From positions 698,784 through 762,783 of the forward strand of contig CAJINV010000003.1 in assembly GCA_905178155.1 (NCBI GenBank): a DNA stretch of 64,000 nt. The letters are read 5' to 3'. The position numbers and the translations under genes were made by a program. Each line of letters begins with the position of its first letter. Position 1 is the first letter of the stretch. The notes below the pieces were generated by a model. That model did not search any database and had not been told where the DNA came from. It saw only the letters and a list, made by a program, of their open reading frames with translations. Positions 47,095-58,287 of the stretch are shown here, in pieces. This stretch comes from Amoebophrya sp. A120. Taxonomy: Eukaryota > Sar > Dinophyceae > Syndiniales > Amoebophryaceae.

Positions 47095-50000
47095 ATGGTG
47101 GACAGCTCCGAGAAGAAATTCGGGTCCACCAATCTGGTGGTGTACCCACCGTCGGGGTACCAAGCCCCGGGGTATCTGCCGTTGGATCCGCCGAGCTTAG
47201 CAAAGTGTTGCTCCTTTCGCCCGGGCCCGTGTAGCGTCCAGCCGGTGCCGTTTGGCATGAACGAGGTGGCTTTCTCCAGCGGCAACCTGTTGGTCTTCCA
47301 AAATCTGGAAACCGAGGAGCAGCGATTTTTCCGCTCCCAGGCCGAAATTCTCTGCGTCGCTTTTTCCCGGGAGGAGCCCGCGACCTCCTCGCGCGGAAGT
47401 ATTGAATGCTTCGTGTGGAGGTCTTGTTTGGTTTTCTTATGATCGCTCATCGTCGAATTATCCTGTCTGTTGACGTTGAAATGCAAATGGAAATGGACAA
47501 AAGCAAAACTCGCATGATCCAAAAATACCCTACCCCAGCAGGTTCCGCTCCGTCCCGCCCTGGCACGGGGAAGCCGAGTCCGAAGCTCGGCGCGTTTGGG
47601 GAGAAGGCGGTCGCGGTTCCGGGGACCACCCGCGTGGAGGGTGACATCGTGCTGTTTTCGCCGCTGATGAGCTCCGGCAATAACCTGATCACGCCCAAGC
47701 GCCGGCTGAAGTTCCACAAGGGTGACGTTGTGCAGCTGAAGTTCCTGCTGTCCTCGAAGCTTTTAATTTCCTTCGCCAACGACAAAGCGATGACCGGCGC
47801 CCTGTGGTCTCTGGCGGGCGTGTCCGGCCCTGCTTCGAGCTCTTTGTCCCCGCTGCGCACCTTTTCGCAGGGCCCCGCGGACCTCTGCCGCCAGATCGTG
47901 TTGCTGCCCGACCTGGAGGCCGACAGCGCGATCCGGTTCTGCACCCACGGCCCGCAACACCTGAAATTCTGGTCGGTGTCCAAGATCAACCCGGGGTCCA
48001 GCAGCACGTTCAAGGTGAAACGCGGCTGCTTCTCGAACTCGTCGGCGGCCGCCGCGGCGAGTAACAAAGGCAGCTTCTCGGTGACCGCCGCGTGCTGGTT
48101 CGGGGACCCGCAAAACCCGACCATCGCTGCGGGTACGGACAAGGGCGAATTGTTTCTGTTCCACGACCCCAGCGGAAGCGGCAGCGCGGTCCGCATCGTG
48201 CCCGCGACCACGTCGCGGTTTGGGCGCACCGTCGTGAACGACGAGTTTTACCGGCCGGACAGCGCCATCGTCTCGCTCGTGTGCCAAACCACCGGGACCT
48301 CGTTCGCCGCCCAGCAGCTGGTCGCCCTCTCGGAGCACGGCGCTCTATTGATTTTCAACGTGGTCGCGGCGAAGGCCACCGGCCCGGCCGCCGCGGTGGG
48401 GGGTGCGGTGCCGCTGGGCAGTCGGCCGACCAGCTCGGCTATGAACACGACGGCTAACGCCTCTGCGGCCCTGATGAGATCGCCGCTGTTCCCCTCCTCC
48501 GCCCCTTCCTCCTCGAAGCTGCGCACCGTTCCGACGCCGATGCAGCGGGGCGCCAGCGCCGCGTCGGCGGCCTCCACGCGGAAGACGCTCACGGCGCTAT
48601 CCTGTGCAAAAGTATCGTACGTAGTACTAATTGGAATTGCAGTTATGCATTACAAATGTCGTTCGCGTTCCCAAGGAAAATCAGCATGACAAATTCCGTT
48701 TGTCATGCTGAGCGAATTTGTATTGCAAGTACTACTAGTACGATACTTTTGCAGTTCATACGCGACGCTGTTGAGCAACACCGGGGTGGCCTTTGAGGAC
48801 TGCTTCTACACGTACGCCAGCGCCCTGGCCATCACGTCGGTGCAAAGCATGAACCTGTGGTCGATGGGCCTGGACCAGGCCGGACCGGTGGCCCCGTTGA
48901 CGAGCGCGGTACCTGCGTTGTCCGCCGACACGCTGTTTGTCACCTCCACGGCGAGTGTGTTCCAGTGCCCCTTCCCCAGGGCACCCTCGCAAGTTCTGTC
49001 ACTAGAGGTACTACACAAGAAGTACTGATTGAAGAGCTGGTGGCGGTGGGGTGATTTTTCGTTTTAAGTATTTCGGGCGAAGAAATTGTGAAAAACAAAA
49101 ACGTCGTGTCGTGTGCTTCATTTGTAAAGTGATTTTGTATTCGTATTGGAATTGGATCAAATTGATGACCAACATGAACATTACAGAACGATTCCTACAT
49201 GGAGCAATACCCGGAGACGAACAAGGACCCGGCCAGTTTTCAAGCTCTGATTTCGCAGCCCGCAAACAGCACGTTTACCTGTGCGACTGCGTTTGAGGAC
49301 CTGGTTTTTCTCGGCTCCGCGGACGACGGCGTTTCGGTATTTCGCCTCTCGGAAACAACCAACAAGCTGGACTTCGAAATGTCGCTGCTGCCGGGAGTGG
49401 GCGTATAATCCTCGGGTTTTCTTGCTAGTAGCACTATGTACGCGCATGAAATATCACGTCGCAAGATAAGGATAAGATCAAGATCTTGATCTCAAACTAC
49501 TTTTAATGTGAAGCTACGGCGCGCTTGCGCTAAACTAACTTTAGAACAAGCGTGCCGACATATTACATCGATCATCACACTCGCAGATTTCCTCCTTGGT
49601 GGCTAGTGCGTGGGGCCTGGCTGTGGCAGCGGGTGGGCGCTTGGTTCTGTACAAGAACTACCGATACACGGACACACCCTTCTTCGATCGCACGGTGGTA
49701 TCGCCGAACGGCAGCACCGCAAACAGCAGCGTGAACAAGCCGTCCCTGAAGGACGGTATCACGTGCAGCACCTTTGGCCACGGGGCAAAGTTCGCGTTCG
49801 GGACGAAAGCCGGAGCCGTCTACTACCTGGACCTGGACGAGAGCCCCGTGCGACCGCGGATTCTGCGTGGCCACTCCAGCGAAATCGTCGGGGTGTCCTT
49901 TCTGCAGCCGGGTAACGTTGTCCTGACCGCTTCCACCAAGCAACTTCTGGCCTTTGACCCGGTGATGATGCGCCGGTTGGCGAGTCTCCGGGAGTGCAAA

Positions 50001-51687
50001 GAACTGACGGCTGTCGGCTCCTCCGCGTTGCCGTACGGGTTCGGCACGCAGGGCGCCTGGGATCCCGTCAAATCCTACGCCCCAAACCGCAAGTTCCTGG
50101 CGTTCGACGACCTGTTGGTGGCGACCAACGGCAAAAGGTTCGACCTGTATCCGCATCCGGCCGTCGACGGGGACAGCGGCGCGCCCGCAATGGCCGTCCA
50201 TGGAGGCCCGATCATCGACGTTTGCAGCCTCGGAGCCGGCCAATTCCTGACGGTTAGCAAAGACACCGTGGCGATGTGGCAGGGTATAATTGAGAGTCAC
50301 GCTCTACGACCAACAAGTTGCGGGCTTACTCGCAAGAAGTTGAAGTTATTTCATCTACTTACCACGTTGTAGCGACAAATTATGTTCAAGATGAGGTACC
50401 TGCATGCACCATGCTACGTCGAAGAGCACCAGATTTGATTTTCTTCTTGTTGCTTCTGACGTTCCAATGTTGCAAAACAACAGCGTCTCCGCCCGAGGTG
50501 GCTGCGGGCGGCCAAAGTCGTCTAGTCGCCGGTGAGGATGTGGAAATGCTGCAGCCCTCGGCCTCCTCCTTCGCCAGCACGTCGCAGGTCGCGCAGCGAG
50601 CGATCGCCCAAGAGAACGCCCGGGCGGCGGCCGAGTTGCGGGAGCAGGAGATGCCGGCGTCGCCGAAGGCCAACCTGGAGTACCAGATTGCGGACCTGCA
50701 GGAGCAGGTGGGCAACATCGCGGAACGGCTGGACTTCGCCGCAAACCTCGTCGGGGAGGTGGATTACAGCCCAAGCGGCGGTGGCATGGCGATGGAGGTG
50801 GAGCAACCTGACGACGATGTGCAAATGATGGGCGGCATCACCGGATTCGGCTTCCAGCCGCAGGGTCGGAGTACAGAGGCGGAAGACCCAAACGCCGAGG
50901 GGCGACGGGAACGAAGGCTGCGGTCTGAAAAGGCGAAAGACACACTTGCGACGAAAGTGGGAGCAGGTACATTATTTTCATCATAGTACTACAGAATAAC
51001 TTGATGAGCATCTAGTTGTTTATGTTTTTGAAGAGCAAAATTATTTGCATGATCCACCGCCTTTGATTATCATTATTTTCATGCAACGAGGAGAGACTCG
51101 TTCACGGTGATGCGACGAGGAACACGACCAGAAAAACGAACATCTCAACAGATTCCGGGTTTCAGCCGAAATTGCTGGACGGGAATTCTGCAGCGGGCAT
51201 GCTCTGCGTGGACAAAGTCTCCACGGACTTTCGAGTCCGGGGTATCGCAAAACGATCCTTCTACGCAGTCGAAGTAGCGTGCCGGTGCCCGATAACGAGC
51301 GGAACGAAGAAAGGATCGCAAACCATTGTATTCACAAGCGTCACTGGCGATACCACGGAAGTCGAGGTATGTGCTGTACTAGGGGCAAACTCTTCATAGA
51401 TGATTTCTTCAAGCTCCAGCTCGCTTGAGGGCAGACTTCTCGCTTTTGGTTTTGCCGCAATGAATCTGCACAGAATTAATTTCGCTACATTTTCATGATG
51501 CTTTTCGATCGCATTTGAACATCAGGTCCCCGCTGGTTACGATTTGCAAAAGGCAATCGTCCCGGAATTGGAGTTTCCATCTGGGAAGTGCCGGTTTGCC
51601 GTCCCACTGATGCCGCGCACAGAGGGTGACTCATTTTATGTGTTACCGCTCGGCACGAAACCAAAAGTGGTTGCCGCGGCTAGCTAA
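47095..51687 (+). CDS. WD40-like beta-propeller protein with coiled coil and a C-terminal domain of unknown type
   Basis: Eight exons (47095-47420, 47504-48597, 48766-49007, 49187-49402, 49587-50283, 50484-50966, 51152-51366, 51526-51687) encode 1144 residues; six introns are GT-AG and one is introner A7. The first about 740 residues read as weak WD repeats: ECFVWS (formed by the first splice), HLKFWSV, GTDKGELFLFHDP, LLIFNVV, GITCSTFGHGAKFAFGT, VTLTASTK-like VVLTASTKQLLAFD and VSKDTVAMW. The segment YQIADLQEQVGNIAERL predicts a coiled coil. The last two exons encode a beta-rich about 120-residue region (YAVEVACRCPIT, LEFPSGKCRFAVPLMP). I could not name the family. A hydrophobic run near 50411-50480 that mimics a signal peptide is the pyrimidine-rich end of an intron. 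Confidence 0.72.
48598..48760 (-). mobile_element. introner A7 (163 bp), inverted orientation
   Basis: Begins TATCCTGTGCAAAAGTATCG and ends CGATACTTTTGCAGTTCATA, the mirror of A5. The interior cccaaggaaaatcagc is the complement of the A8-type interior. The duplication is imperfect (GGCGC at 48593-48597, CGCGA at 48761-48765). Removal with a 5-nt offset joins acg gcg c|cg ctg ttg in frame. Confidence 0.88.
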
Positions 51688-52532
51688 GTTGACGCTTACA
51701 GCAGGAGCCGCAGCTTCTGGGAAAGATGAAAATTCGTTCGATGAATCAGGTACAACTACTTTTACATAGCGGCTCACGAACACGACGTGCCAAAGTTTTG
51801 CACCGTCGTGGGCATGCAATGTAGTTCTGTAAAGTATGCTTTGTCGTTTTTCTTTTTTAACTTTGCCTTTGTCAGTTTAATTGCTCCTGCCTGGTCCTCC
51901 TTTTTGTTTTTCCTGTTTGGGTTTGATGCCTGAATACCTTCAATTTCGCAGTTTGTTCTGTCATGCGTGGTGGTTTGCAGCATTTTTTCCGCACTCCCCG
52001 TGCTATACACACTGGCAGTGGTTTGATTTCAATTTTGTGGTCATCGTGAGTTGCTTGCAGTACTGTTTTACTTCTAGTAATATCTTGGAAGATAAATAAG
52101 TGTATTGCCTTTCATCCTACTCGGTGAACTCTGGAGCATCCCGCTACTTTCTCTTCGAGAGTGCTCCTCGTGCGGATTCTACAGTATCATTTATCAACCC
52201 TACTTATTGCTATTTGTTTTTCATCTTTTTGTGTTTGTCTTTGCGAGTTAGTGTGTGTGTCCCCGTGGCTTCCTGTCCTCTGCAGAGCTTGCGTCTTTCG
52301 GGAGGACGAGAAGCACGAGCTGCAAGCTGTGCTGCTGGACTGATAATTGAAAATAATAACTTGATTAGTTGGCTCGTCCAACCGAAGTATTTGACTGTTT
52401 GGGTTTTGTTGAACTTGATTGGAAATCTGCTACTTTATTTGACTACTGATATTTTGAGCGATTTGCTTCCCTCCAAGTGGATGGAAGGCATATGCAGAAG
52501 CCGCCGATAAGAAAGTAAAAGAACTATTTGTG
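51688..52532. other. spacer between the WD40 gene and the retrotransposon ORF
   Basis: Open frames here are short. The right part (about 52100-52530) may be the 5' UTR of the retrotransposon; no apurinic-type endonuclease motifs were seen in it. Confidence 0.4.
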
Positions 52533-55500
52533 ATGCCAGAAAAGATGTGTGATGCGAGCGTCGGCACAGGCATGGACTATTGGACAGAAGGTCTGCGAAA
52601 GCCTGAGGACTGGCAGCCAAATAGGCAGATGAGCACAGCAAAGGCAGATGAATGCCTAACAAAAATTAGGCATGCAATACATGGCGCGGCCCTAGAAACT
52701 CTGAAGTACATAGGCAAGAAAAAGGGCAAGAAAGCAGGCAAGAACGTAGAGAGTAGTGCAGGTACAAACAAACGACCCGCGGGGAACGCTCCCCCTACTG
52801 CGCCAGCGCCTGCGGTAAACGAGGATATGGCCGCCGAAGTGAAGGACCTGGATTGGCAGGGGGTTAAGGAGCGGAAGGGTGCGAGCCGGTGGTCGACGGG
52901 GTTTCCGAAAGTCATGGTGCGAGGGGACTTCGAGTCTCGCCGGAAATATCTTCTTCGCACGACAGGCAACGAGGCCAAGTCCTTGGACGAAGCGAACAAG
53001 ATCCTGAAGGCCAAGAAGGTGAACGACGTGCCCACAGAGGAGGAGGCAACGCGAGCCCCCTCCGAGATCTGTCGAATAATAAAAAACTTTTTCAGAAGTA
53101 AACCATTCAAGGTATATGAGGAGTTCGAAACACGGCCCGCATCAAAGGACGAGGTAGAACGGGCCTGGACGACAGCAGAGCAGGACTACCTGAAGGAGAA
53201 GGCGGAGAAAGATGGTGGCAGCACCTGGCCGCTGAGCTTCTTGGAAGTAGAGGCGGCTATACGGAAACTGCAACCGGGGCGCACCCCCGGCCACTGTCTC
53301 ACCACGCATGAGATGGTGCGAAATGCGGGGCCGCTTCTTCGCTGGGCTCTCTTTCAATGTTTTGAAGCATACGTCTATCATGCAACATATCCGGCTCAAG
53401 GACGTTTGATCTCGATGGCTGCAGTGCCAAAGGTGGCAGGAGGCTGCTACACGGAAATGCTAATGCGTCCCGTTTCACTGTGCAGTGTGTATAGCAAGAT
53501 CCTAGACAATATTTATGACAGGCGCCAGAGCCTTTGGCTGGATGGCCACCGTTGGGAGGGCTCGGAGTACAAGGGTCTCGGCCCGAAGGTTCAGCCAGCT
53601 TTCAGCAACGCCTACCGGCAAGCACATGGGAAGGAATTCTCTACGGCGGTGATAGTGGATGGGATTTTTGGGGAGGTAAGTTGTAAGGTGGTTTTGAATG
53701 ATTGTTGTTCGGGTTTTGATATCGTCTGCCACGTGGAGACGCTGGGAGCATTGAAGGCCAAAGTTTGCCCAGCGCAACAATGTGCGGCAATTGCTGGCTT
53801 CATGAAGTGGAGAAAAATAAAACTGCCGGGGGGGAAGGAGTATGCCCTGTGGGTCGGCAAACCGCAGGGCTCTCCGCTTTCCGGGTCTGTATGGAACGGA
53901 TACACGATCGACTTGATCATGGAGGTGCTCGAATTGCAAGCAATACGCGTGCTCAGTGCGTACTCGGACGACATCACGGTCGTCGCCAAGAACACGCCAG
54001 AAGGTGAGCAGGTGCCCAGCATGATGAAGAAGATCGGCCTAACGAAGAAGATATTTTTTGACGAGCTCAAGCACAAGCAGATCGAGTATGACAGTAGCAA
54101 GCCGAACCAAAAATCCAGAACGGGAAAGGGGAAGAGCCTGGGCTGCATCTACGACGGAACATACACCTTCCGCTCGCATGCGGACGAAGTTCAAAAGAAG
54201 ATTATGCATGAGTTCCACTTTTTGCAGTCAGAACGAGGACAAAGCATTAAACAAAAGATAATGCTCATGAACGCGTTTGCATTCCCCGCGATCACGTCGA
54301 TCTCAGTCGTGCCGTTTCCTTTCTTCACGACTTCAGCAAAGAAAGAAGTAGCAAAGACTTTTGCATCTCAGATAAAACAGCGTCTGAATATCCCGCGGAA
54401 CTGCAGCAACTTCCTGATGTACAGCGCCACGGGCCTCGCGAGCCCAATCGATAACATACTAACGGACGCTCTTATGGTGTTTTACAAAGGCGCCGCTCTG
54501 GACTTGTGGCCCTTCTACCTAGACGAGGAGGACATTCCGCCCGCGCGACCTTCGCCAGAGATGTCACGGGACGCGGAAGCGTTTCCCCCCGTCCCCCCCG
54601 TGCCGGAATCCTCCCCAGCGGTCGCAGCAGCAGGCGAGGGGCAGCAGGTCGCTCCCCAGACACAGGAGGAGAGCGAGAACGAGCTAGACGAGCTACCAGA
54701 CATTTTTGCAACGTGGGACTTGGAGGACCCGATCTGCGCAACTACAACACACGAAAACCCGCTCTGGGGGCGGTGCAACGAAGCCTGGTCATGCAGAATG
54801 AATAGAATAGCACTGAGTGATGAATATCGCGACTTAGCACAAGCAGCAAAAAGTTTACAGGTAGGGCGGCAATACTGGAGGGGTGTGAATAGGATTACGG
54901 TGCTGCCGATGCGTCAGGTTGCCGCAGATTTTGATGTACCAGATCCAGGCAGGCTGGATGATCGTGAGGAGAAAGATAAGGCAAGACTTGAAATCTCGCA
55001 AAAGAACGAACAGGTAACGCGCTCCCTATTGCGCGAGAAGCAGACGGTGGTGTCGTACACGGACGGGGGAGCAAAGTTCGAACGAGGGAGCGGGGGTGGT
55101 GCCTCTTGGCACCGCACCGCACAGCAGGGGCGACGCCCTGCGCCGATCGTGGTAAGTTGTTGTTGCATTGAGTCAGAAATAGGTGACCCAGAGGAGACGA
55201 CAGACCCGGACTCGTTTGACGGGGAGTGCTACGGCCTGCTGAACCACGTCAAAACGTTACGGGCCCACTCCGATCCACAGTGGCTGAAGACAATAACCAA
55301 GCACGTTTTCTTCGTTGACAACAACGGGCTCCTGCAGGCGATGAAGGCTTTCCGGGACCGGAGTAATGTCATGATAATCAAGCTCGTGCGAGAGCTGGAA
55401 GAGCTTGAAAAAGTTTCTGCGCCAGGGTGCGAGTTCGTCTTCAGGTGGACGCCCTCACATCTGGCGAACTACTATAATGATTTTGCAGACGCGATGGCCA

Positions 55501-56171
55501 CAAGAGGCCTAGACCACAACAAGGGAAAAGAACTACAGAGGCCCTTCTACAAAAAGGACACGACAGTGAACCTGCTCCGCCGACTAGTACAGGAAAGAAC
55601 GAAAAACAAGTTTCTAGGCAGCACAAAATGTCACCCATACCTGAAGCGGCGAGCTTTTTGCATGCGGGAATACAAAACAGAAGAAAAGCGCCCGCAGTAT
55701 ATAGACGCTATTATGTTTGCATTATGGATGGGGACAGCGAAAAAAGGATTCCTAGGAATGGGAAAGCTCGAACACAACACAAAAAGGCCGCACCTAACAG
55801 GCATGAAATGCCAATACTGTGATAAGAAAGTTTTGCCGACCACCGACCACCTTTTGTATGAATGCCAGCAAGCAGATTTTGTAGAAGCAAGAGAGAAGTG
55901 CTTCGGCCTGCCAAAAATAACGAGTATGAAACAGCGATGCGAAATTCTAAAAAGCACGCAAATGACACGCAAAGTACTGACCTATCTTGAAATGACATCT
56001 GAAAACCAACCGGGAATACTACCAGAATCGCTACGCAAAGCGATCCGGGAGAACGTGCAACGGGACACATCGGAGCAGCCGAAAGAAGAAAAAGAGCAGT
56101 TGAAATTGGACTCGGTCGCGCCGAATCACAAGGCGCTAGTGAGGCTAGTGCCGTGGGTGGACATGGTCTAG
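52533..56171 (+). CDS. non-LTR retrotransposon polyprotein (reverse transcriptase - RNase H - zinc knuckle)
   Basis: One uninterrupted ORF of 1212 residues. The RT has RPVSLCSVYSKILDNIY, motif A LNDCCSGFD with the catalytic Asp at 390, motif B GKPQGSPLSG (about 441) and motif C YSDD (477-480). The RNase H has SYTDGG (Asp844), GECYGL (Glu898), FVDNNG (Asp929) and YNDFADAMA (Asp986), so all four acidic residues are present. A CCHC knuckle lies at C1093, C1096, H1106 and C1111. The N-terminal about 200 residues show no recognised endonuclease. The order RT-RNase H without LTRs fits LINE-like elements. All catalytic residues are intact and no stops interrupt it, so it may be recent. I could not define its ends, a poly-A tail or a target duplication. 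It is free of introners. Confidence 0.88.
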   Translation: MPEKMCDASVGTGMDYWTEGLRKPEDWQPNRQMSTAKADECLTKIRHAIHGAALETLKYIGKKKGKKAGKNVESSAGTNKRPAGNAPPTAPAPAVNEDMAAEVKDLDWQGVKERKGASRWSTGFPKVMVRGDFESRRKYLLRTTGNEAKSLDEANKILKAKKVNDVPTEEEATRAPSEICRIIKNFFRSKPFKVYEEFETRPASKDEVERAWTTAEQDYLKEKAEKDGGSTWPLSFLEVEAAIRKLQPGRTPGHCLTTHEMVRNAGPLLRWALFQCFEAYVYHATYPAQGRLISMAAVPKVAGGCYTEMLMRPVSLCSVYSKILDNIYDRRQSLWLDGHRWEGSEYKGLGPKVQPAFSNAYRQAHGKEFSTAVIVDGIFGEVSCKVVLNDCCSGFDIVCHVETLGALKAKVCPAQQCAAIAGFMKWRKIKLPGGKEYALWVGKPQGSPLSGSVWNGYTIDLIMEVLELQAIRVLSAYSDDITVVAKNTPEGEQVPSMMKKIGLTKKIFFDELKHKQIEYDSSKPNQKSRTGKGKSLGCIYDGTYTFRSHADEVQKKIMHEFHFLQSERGQSIKQKIMLMNAFAFPAITSISVVPFPFFTTSAKKEVAKTFASQIKQRLNIPRNCSNFLMYSATGLASPIDNILTDALMVFYKGAALDLWPFYLDEEDIPPARPSPEMSRDAEAFPPVPPVPESSPAVAAAGEGQQVAPQTQEESENELDELPDIFATWDLEDPICATTTHENPLWGRCNEAWSCRMNRIALSDEYRDLAQAAKSLQVGRQYWRGVNRITVLPMRQVAADFDVPDPGRLDDREEKDKARLEISQKNEQVTRSLLREKQTVVSYTDGGAKFERGSGGGASWHRTAQQGRRPAPIVVSCCCIESEIGDPEETTDPDSFDGECYGLLNHVKTLRAHSDPQWLKTITKHVFFVDNNGLLQAMKAFRDRSNVMIIKLVRELEELEKVSAPGCEFVFRWTPSHLANYYNDFADAMATRGLDHNKGKELQRPFYKKDTTVNLLRRLVQERTKNKFLGSTKCHPYLKRRAFCMREYKTEEKRPQYIDAIMFALWMGTAKKGFLGMGKLEHNTKRPHLTGMKCQYCDKKVLPTTDHLLYECQQADFVEAREKCFGLPKITSMKQRCEILKSTQMTRKVLTYLEMTSENQPGILPESLRKAIRENVQRDTSEQPKEEKEQLKLDSVAPNHKALVRLVPWVDMV

Positions 56172-56383
56172 GAAGAGGAGGCGAATCAAGGCGGGTGCGC
56201 CTGCTACGAGTGCAACCCGAAGATGTGCACCTGTTTGCCGGTCTGGCGAAAAAGGCGACACAGAGCTACGAGATTCGGAGCGATTTGCAGCAGACGAAGA
56301 AACCCCCCGGTGTTGGGGCAGTCGGGGGAGGTAATTCCCTACCGAAGTTCGGAAAGGTGCGAAGGTTTCCCGGACCGAAGTAA
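56153..56383 (+). other. overlapping downstream ORF at the retrotransposon 3' end
   Basis: A 76-codon frame overlaps the last codons of the retrotransposon ORF in the -1 frame and encodes a basic, non-repetitive peptide (LLRVQPEDVHLFAG ... KFGKVRRFPGPK). It could extend the element protein by a -1 shift, be a decayed extension, or be chance. Confidence 0.3.
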
Positions 56384-58287
56384 AGAGTACGGAATAGCAT
56401 AGTTACTTGATCGCGCTAGATTTTTTATGTTCGTGTAGTCTTCCAGTAGTACTCTTCTTAGTAGGCTTCTTTCAGTTAAGACCAGTCAGTCAGGACACGC
56501 GCAAACATCTTTCACACCATAGCAGTTCACGTTCAAAACGAAGAAACAAAAATATAAAAAACAAAAATGAAACAGTTACACCTCAGTAAAAAGCTCCAAC
56601 GTAGCAGCGAGCAGGAAGGAGAAAGTGCGTCACACGAGCGGGGTGCGTAGGGTGTTGGTGCGGGAGGAGCGGAACTACGCATTTCCAATCACACTGGTGA
56701 CGCACGGCATCCGGGATGGCCGCAGCAGGAGTACGAACACACAGAGAGGTTTTCCGTCTGAGTTTCCACACCGAAAAGTACGAAGACGCCAAATACGGGC
56801 ACCATCGTCACAGAAGAAAAGGACAAAAATCGCAAAGAAGAGTACAGCTGATGCCCACTCAAAATTTCTAGGTCCCGTCGCGTAAAAATAGAGCGCAAGA
56901 AAAAAATAAAGAAAGAAGTACTACACGGAAGCGCAGCACCCAAAACACAAAGCAGGTCGTGGCAGACGCAGCCCGCGTAAGACTTCTACTAGAGGAGCGG
57001 CGCCTGCGTCTGTCCGGAGGAGGTGCCACTTCTGTTCTTTCGTAGTTTCGTTATGAGTGCTTCGTGTCCTGAGAGGAAATCCGGATATCAAAACTCAAAA
57101 ACACACTCTTGCTGGTTGCAAAACCAAGTGCAACCTACGCCGATGGCCCCGGCCGGGCGCAGGTAGAACTTCTTGTACTCGTTCACCACAACAGCGGGGG
57201 GATCGACGAACCCTCGCTGCGGGCTTCAGCCTACAGGTAACTCTGTTGCGGTTGCCCCTCATTACTACGTCCTCGCGCAGTGGCTCACATCCTCTCGTCG
57301 AACAGGTGTGGCGTCTGGGCACTCCGGGTACGGGCCTTAGGTCACCAACCGGTTGTCGCTCCAGCGCCACAAACCCGAAACTCTCCAGTATACGTGTCCA
57401 GATACAAACAGGTCCAGAGAGCCACTGAGCATGCAGCAGCTGGGTTGGGTGGGGCGATCGCAGTACAGACTCGGTGTCGGGCCTCGAGCGGAAAAAGGAA
57501 GACAATGGGTGGCACTGAAGTCCTAGGTTTTGCACACCCGGAAGGACTATTTGCCCACCTTTACCGATCTATTTCCAGCTCGGCTTGTCGATACCAGAAC
57601 TATGTCCTATAGTTAAGCTTAAGAAAGTAAAAGACTAGTAGATAGAAGCTTACTATAGAGGTTTCCTCCTCCTCCTCCTCCCTCCAAGTGGATGAAAGAA
57701 GACCAGTGCTGCTGGGTTACAGTGCAGGAAATCGAACGCGCTTTCGCGGCTCTGTGGACAGGACAATACTTTTTTTGTTGCGCAATCCATCGGAATTGCC
57801 ACTCAATCGCAATTTATTTATCAATTTGATTTTGAATAGAGGTCGAGGTCCACCATGGTTGACATCGCTGGTCGGCGAGACAAAGCGACCGATGCAACCC
57901 TAGGTCGTCTCTCCTGTTGAAAACAATTGCTGGCTGGTAGAGTTGTTCGGCTTCGGTCTTTTCTTGATGGAAAAACTGTTCTTCTTCGCGTTTGCTCATA
58001 TGGTTGCGACAAATCGTGCCAGTATCTTTGGTCGTGTTGAGCACACTTTTCAATTCTGTGTCATTGGAGGATCTTCTTGGTTTTTTCATTTTCAAGGTGA
58101 GGTAGAAGTTTATTTCGGTTGCGCGCAATCCGCCGGACCTTAGAGATGCAGATGTAAGACAATGCATGGGCTTCGGAGCATCTACATGAGAAGATACATC
58201 ATGCGCAGGCTTCCACGACTCGGCGCAAAACCTATTTCACAAAAGTAGCATCATCAATTGCACGACCCCCGTGCTGGAAAAAGAACA
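56384..58287. other. intergenic spacer
   Basis: Overlapping short frames (for example 57057-57428) without recognisable motifs; CTCC/TCC-rich run near 57660-57690. It may contain the retrotransposon 3' end and the next gene's leader. Confidence 0.4.

Noticed and set aside
47447-48229. Minus-strand ORF of 260 codons
   Set aside because: Complement of the WD40-like exon, no family motif, and all other genes run on the + strand.
50411-50483. Separate secreted protein starting at ATG 50411 with a signal peptide
   Set aside because: The hydrophobic stretch is the pyrimidine-rich 3' end of a GT-AG intron (50284-50483); phases fit a continuous WD40 gene.
57057-57612. Overlapping ORFs on both strands
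   Set aside because: Short, no family motifs, mutually overlapping; cannot support coding.
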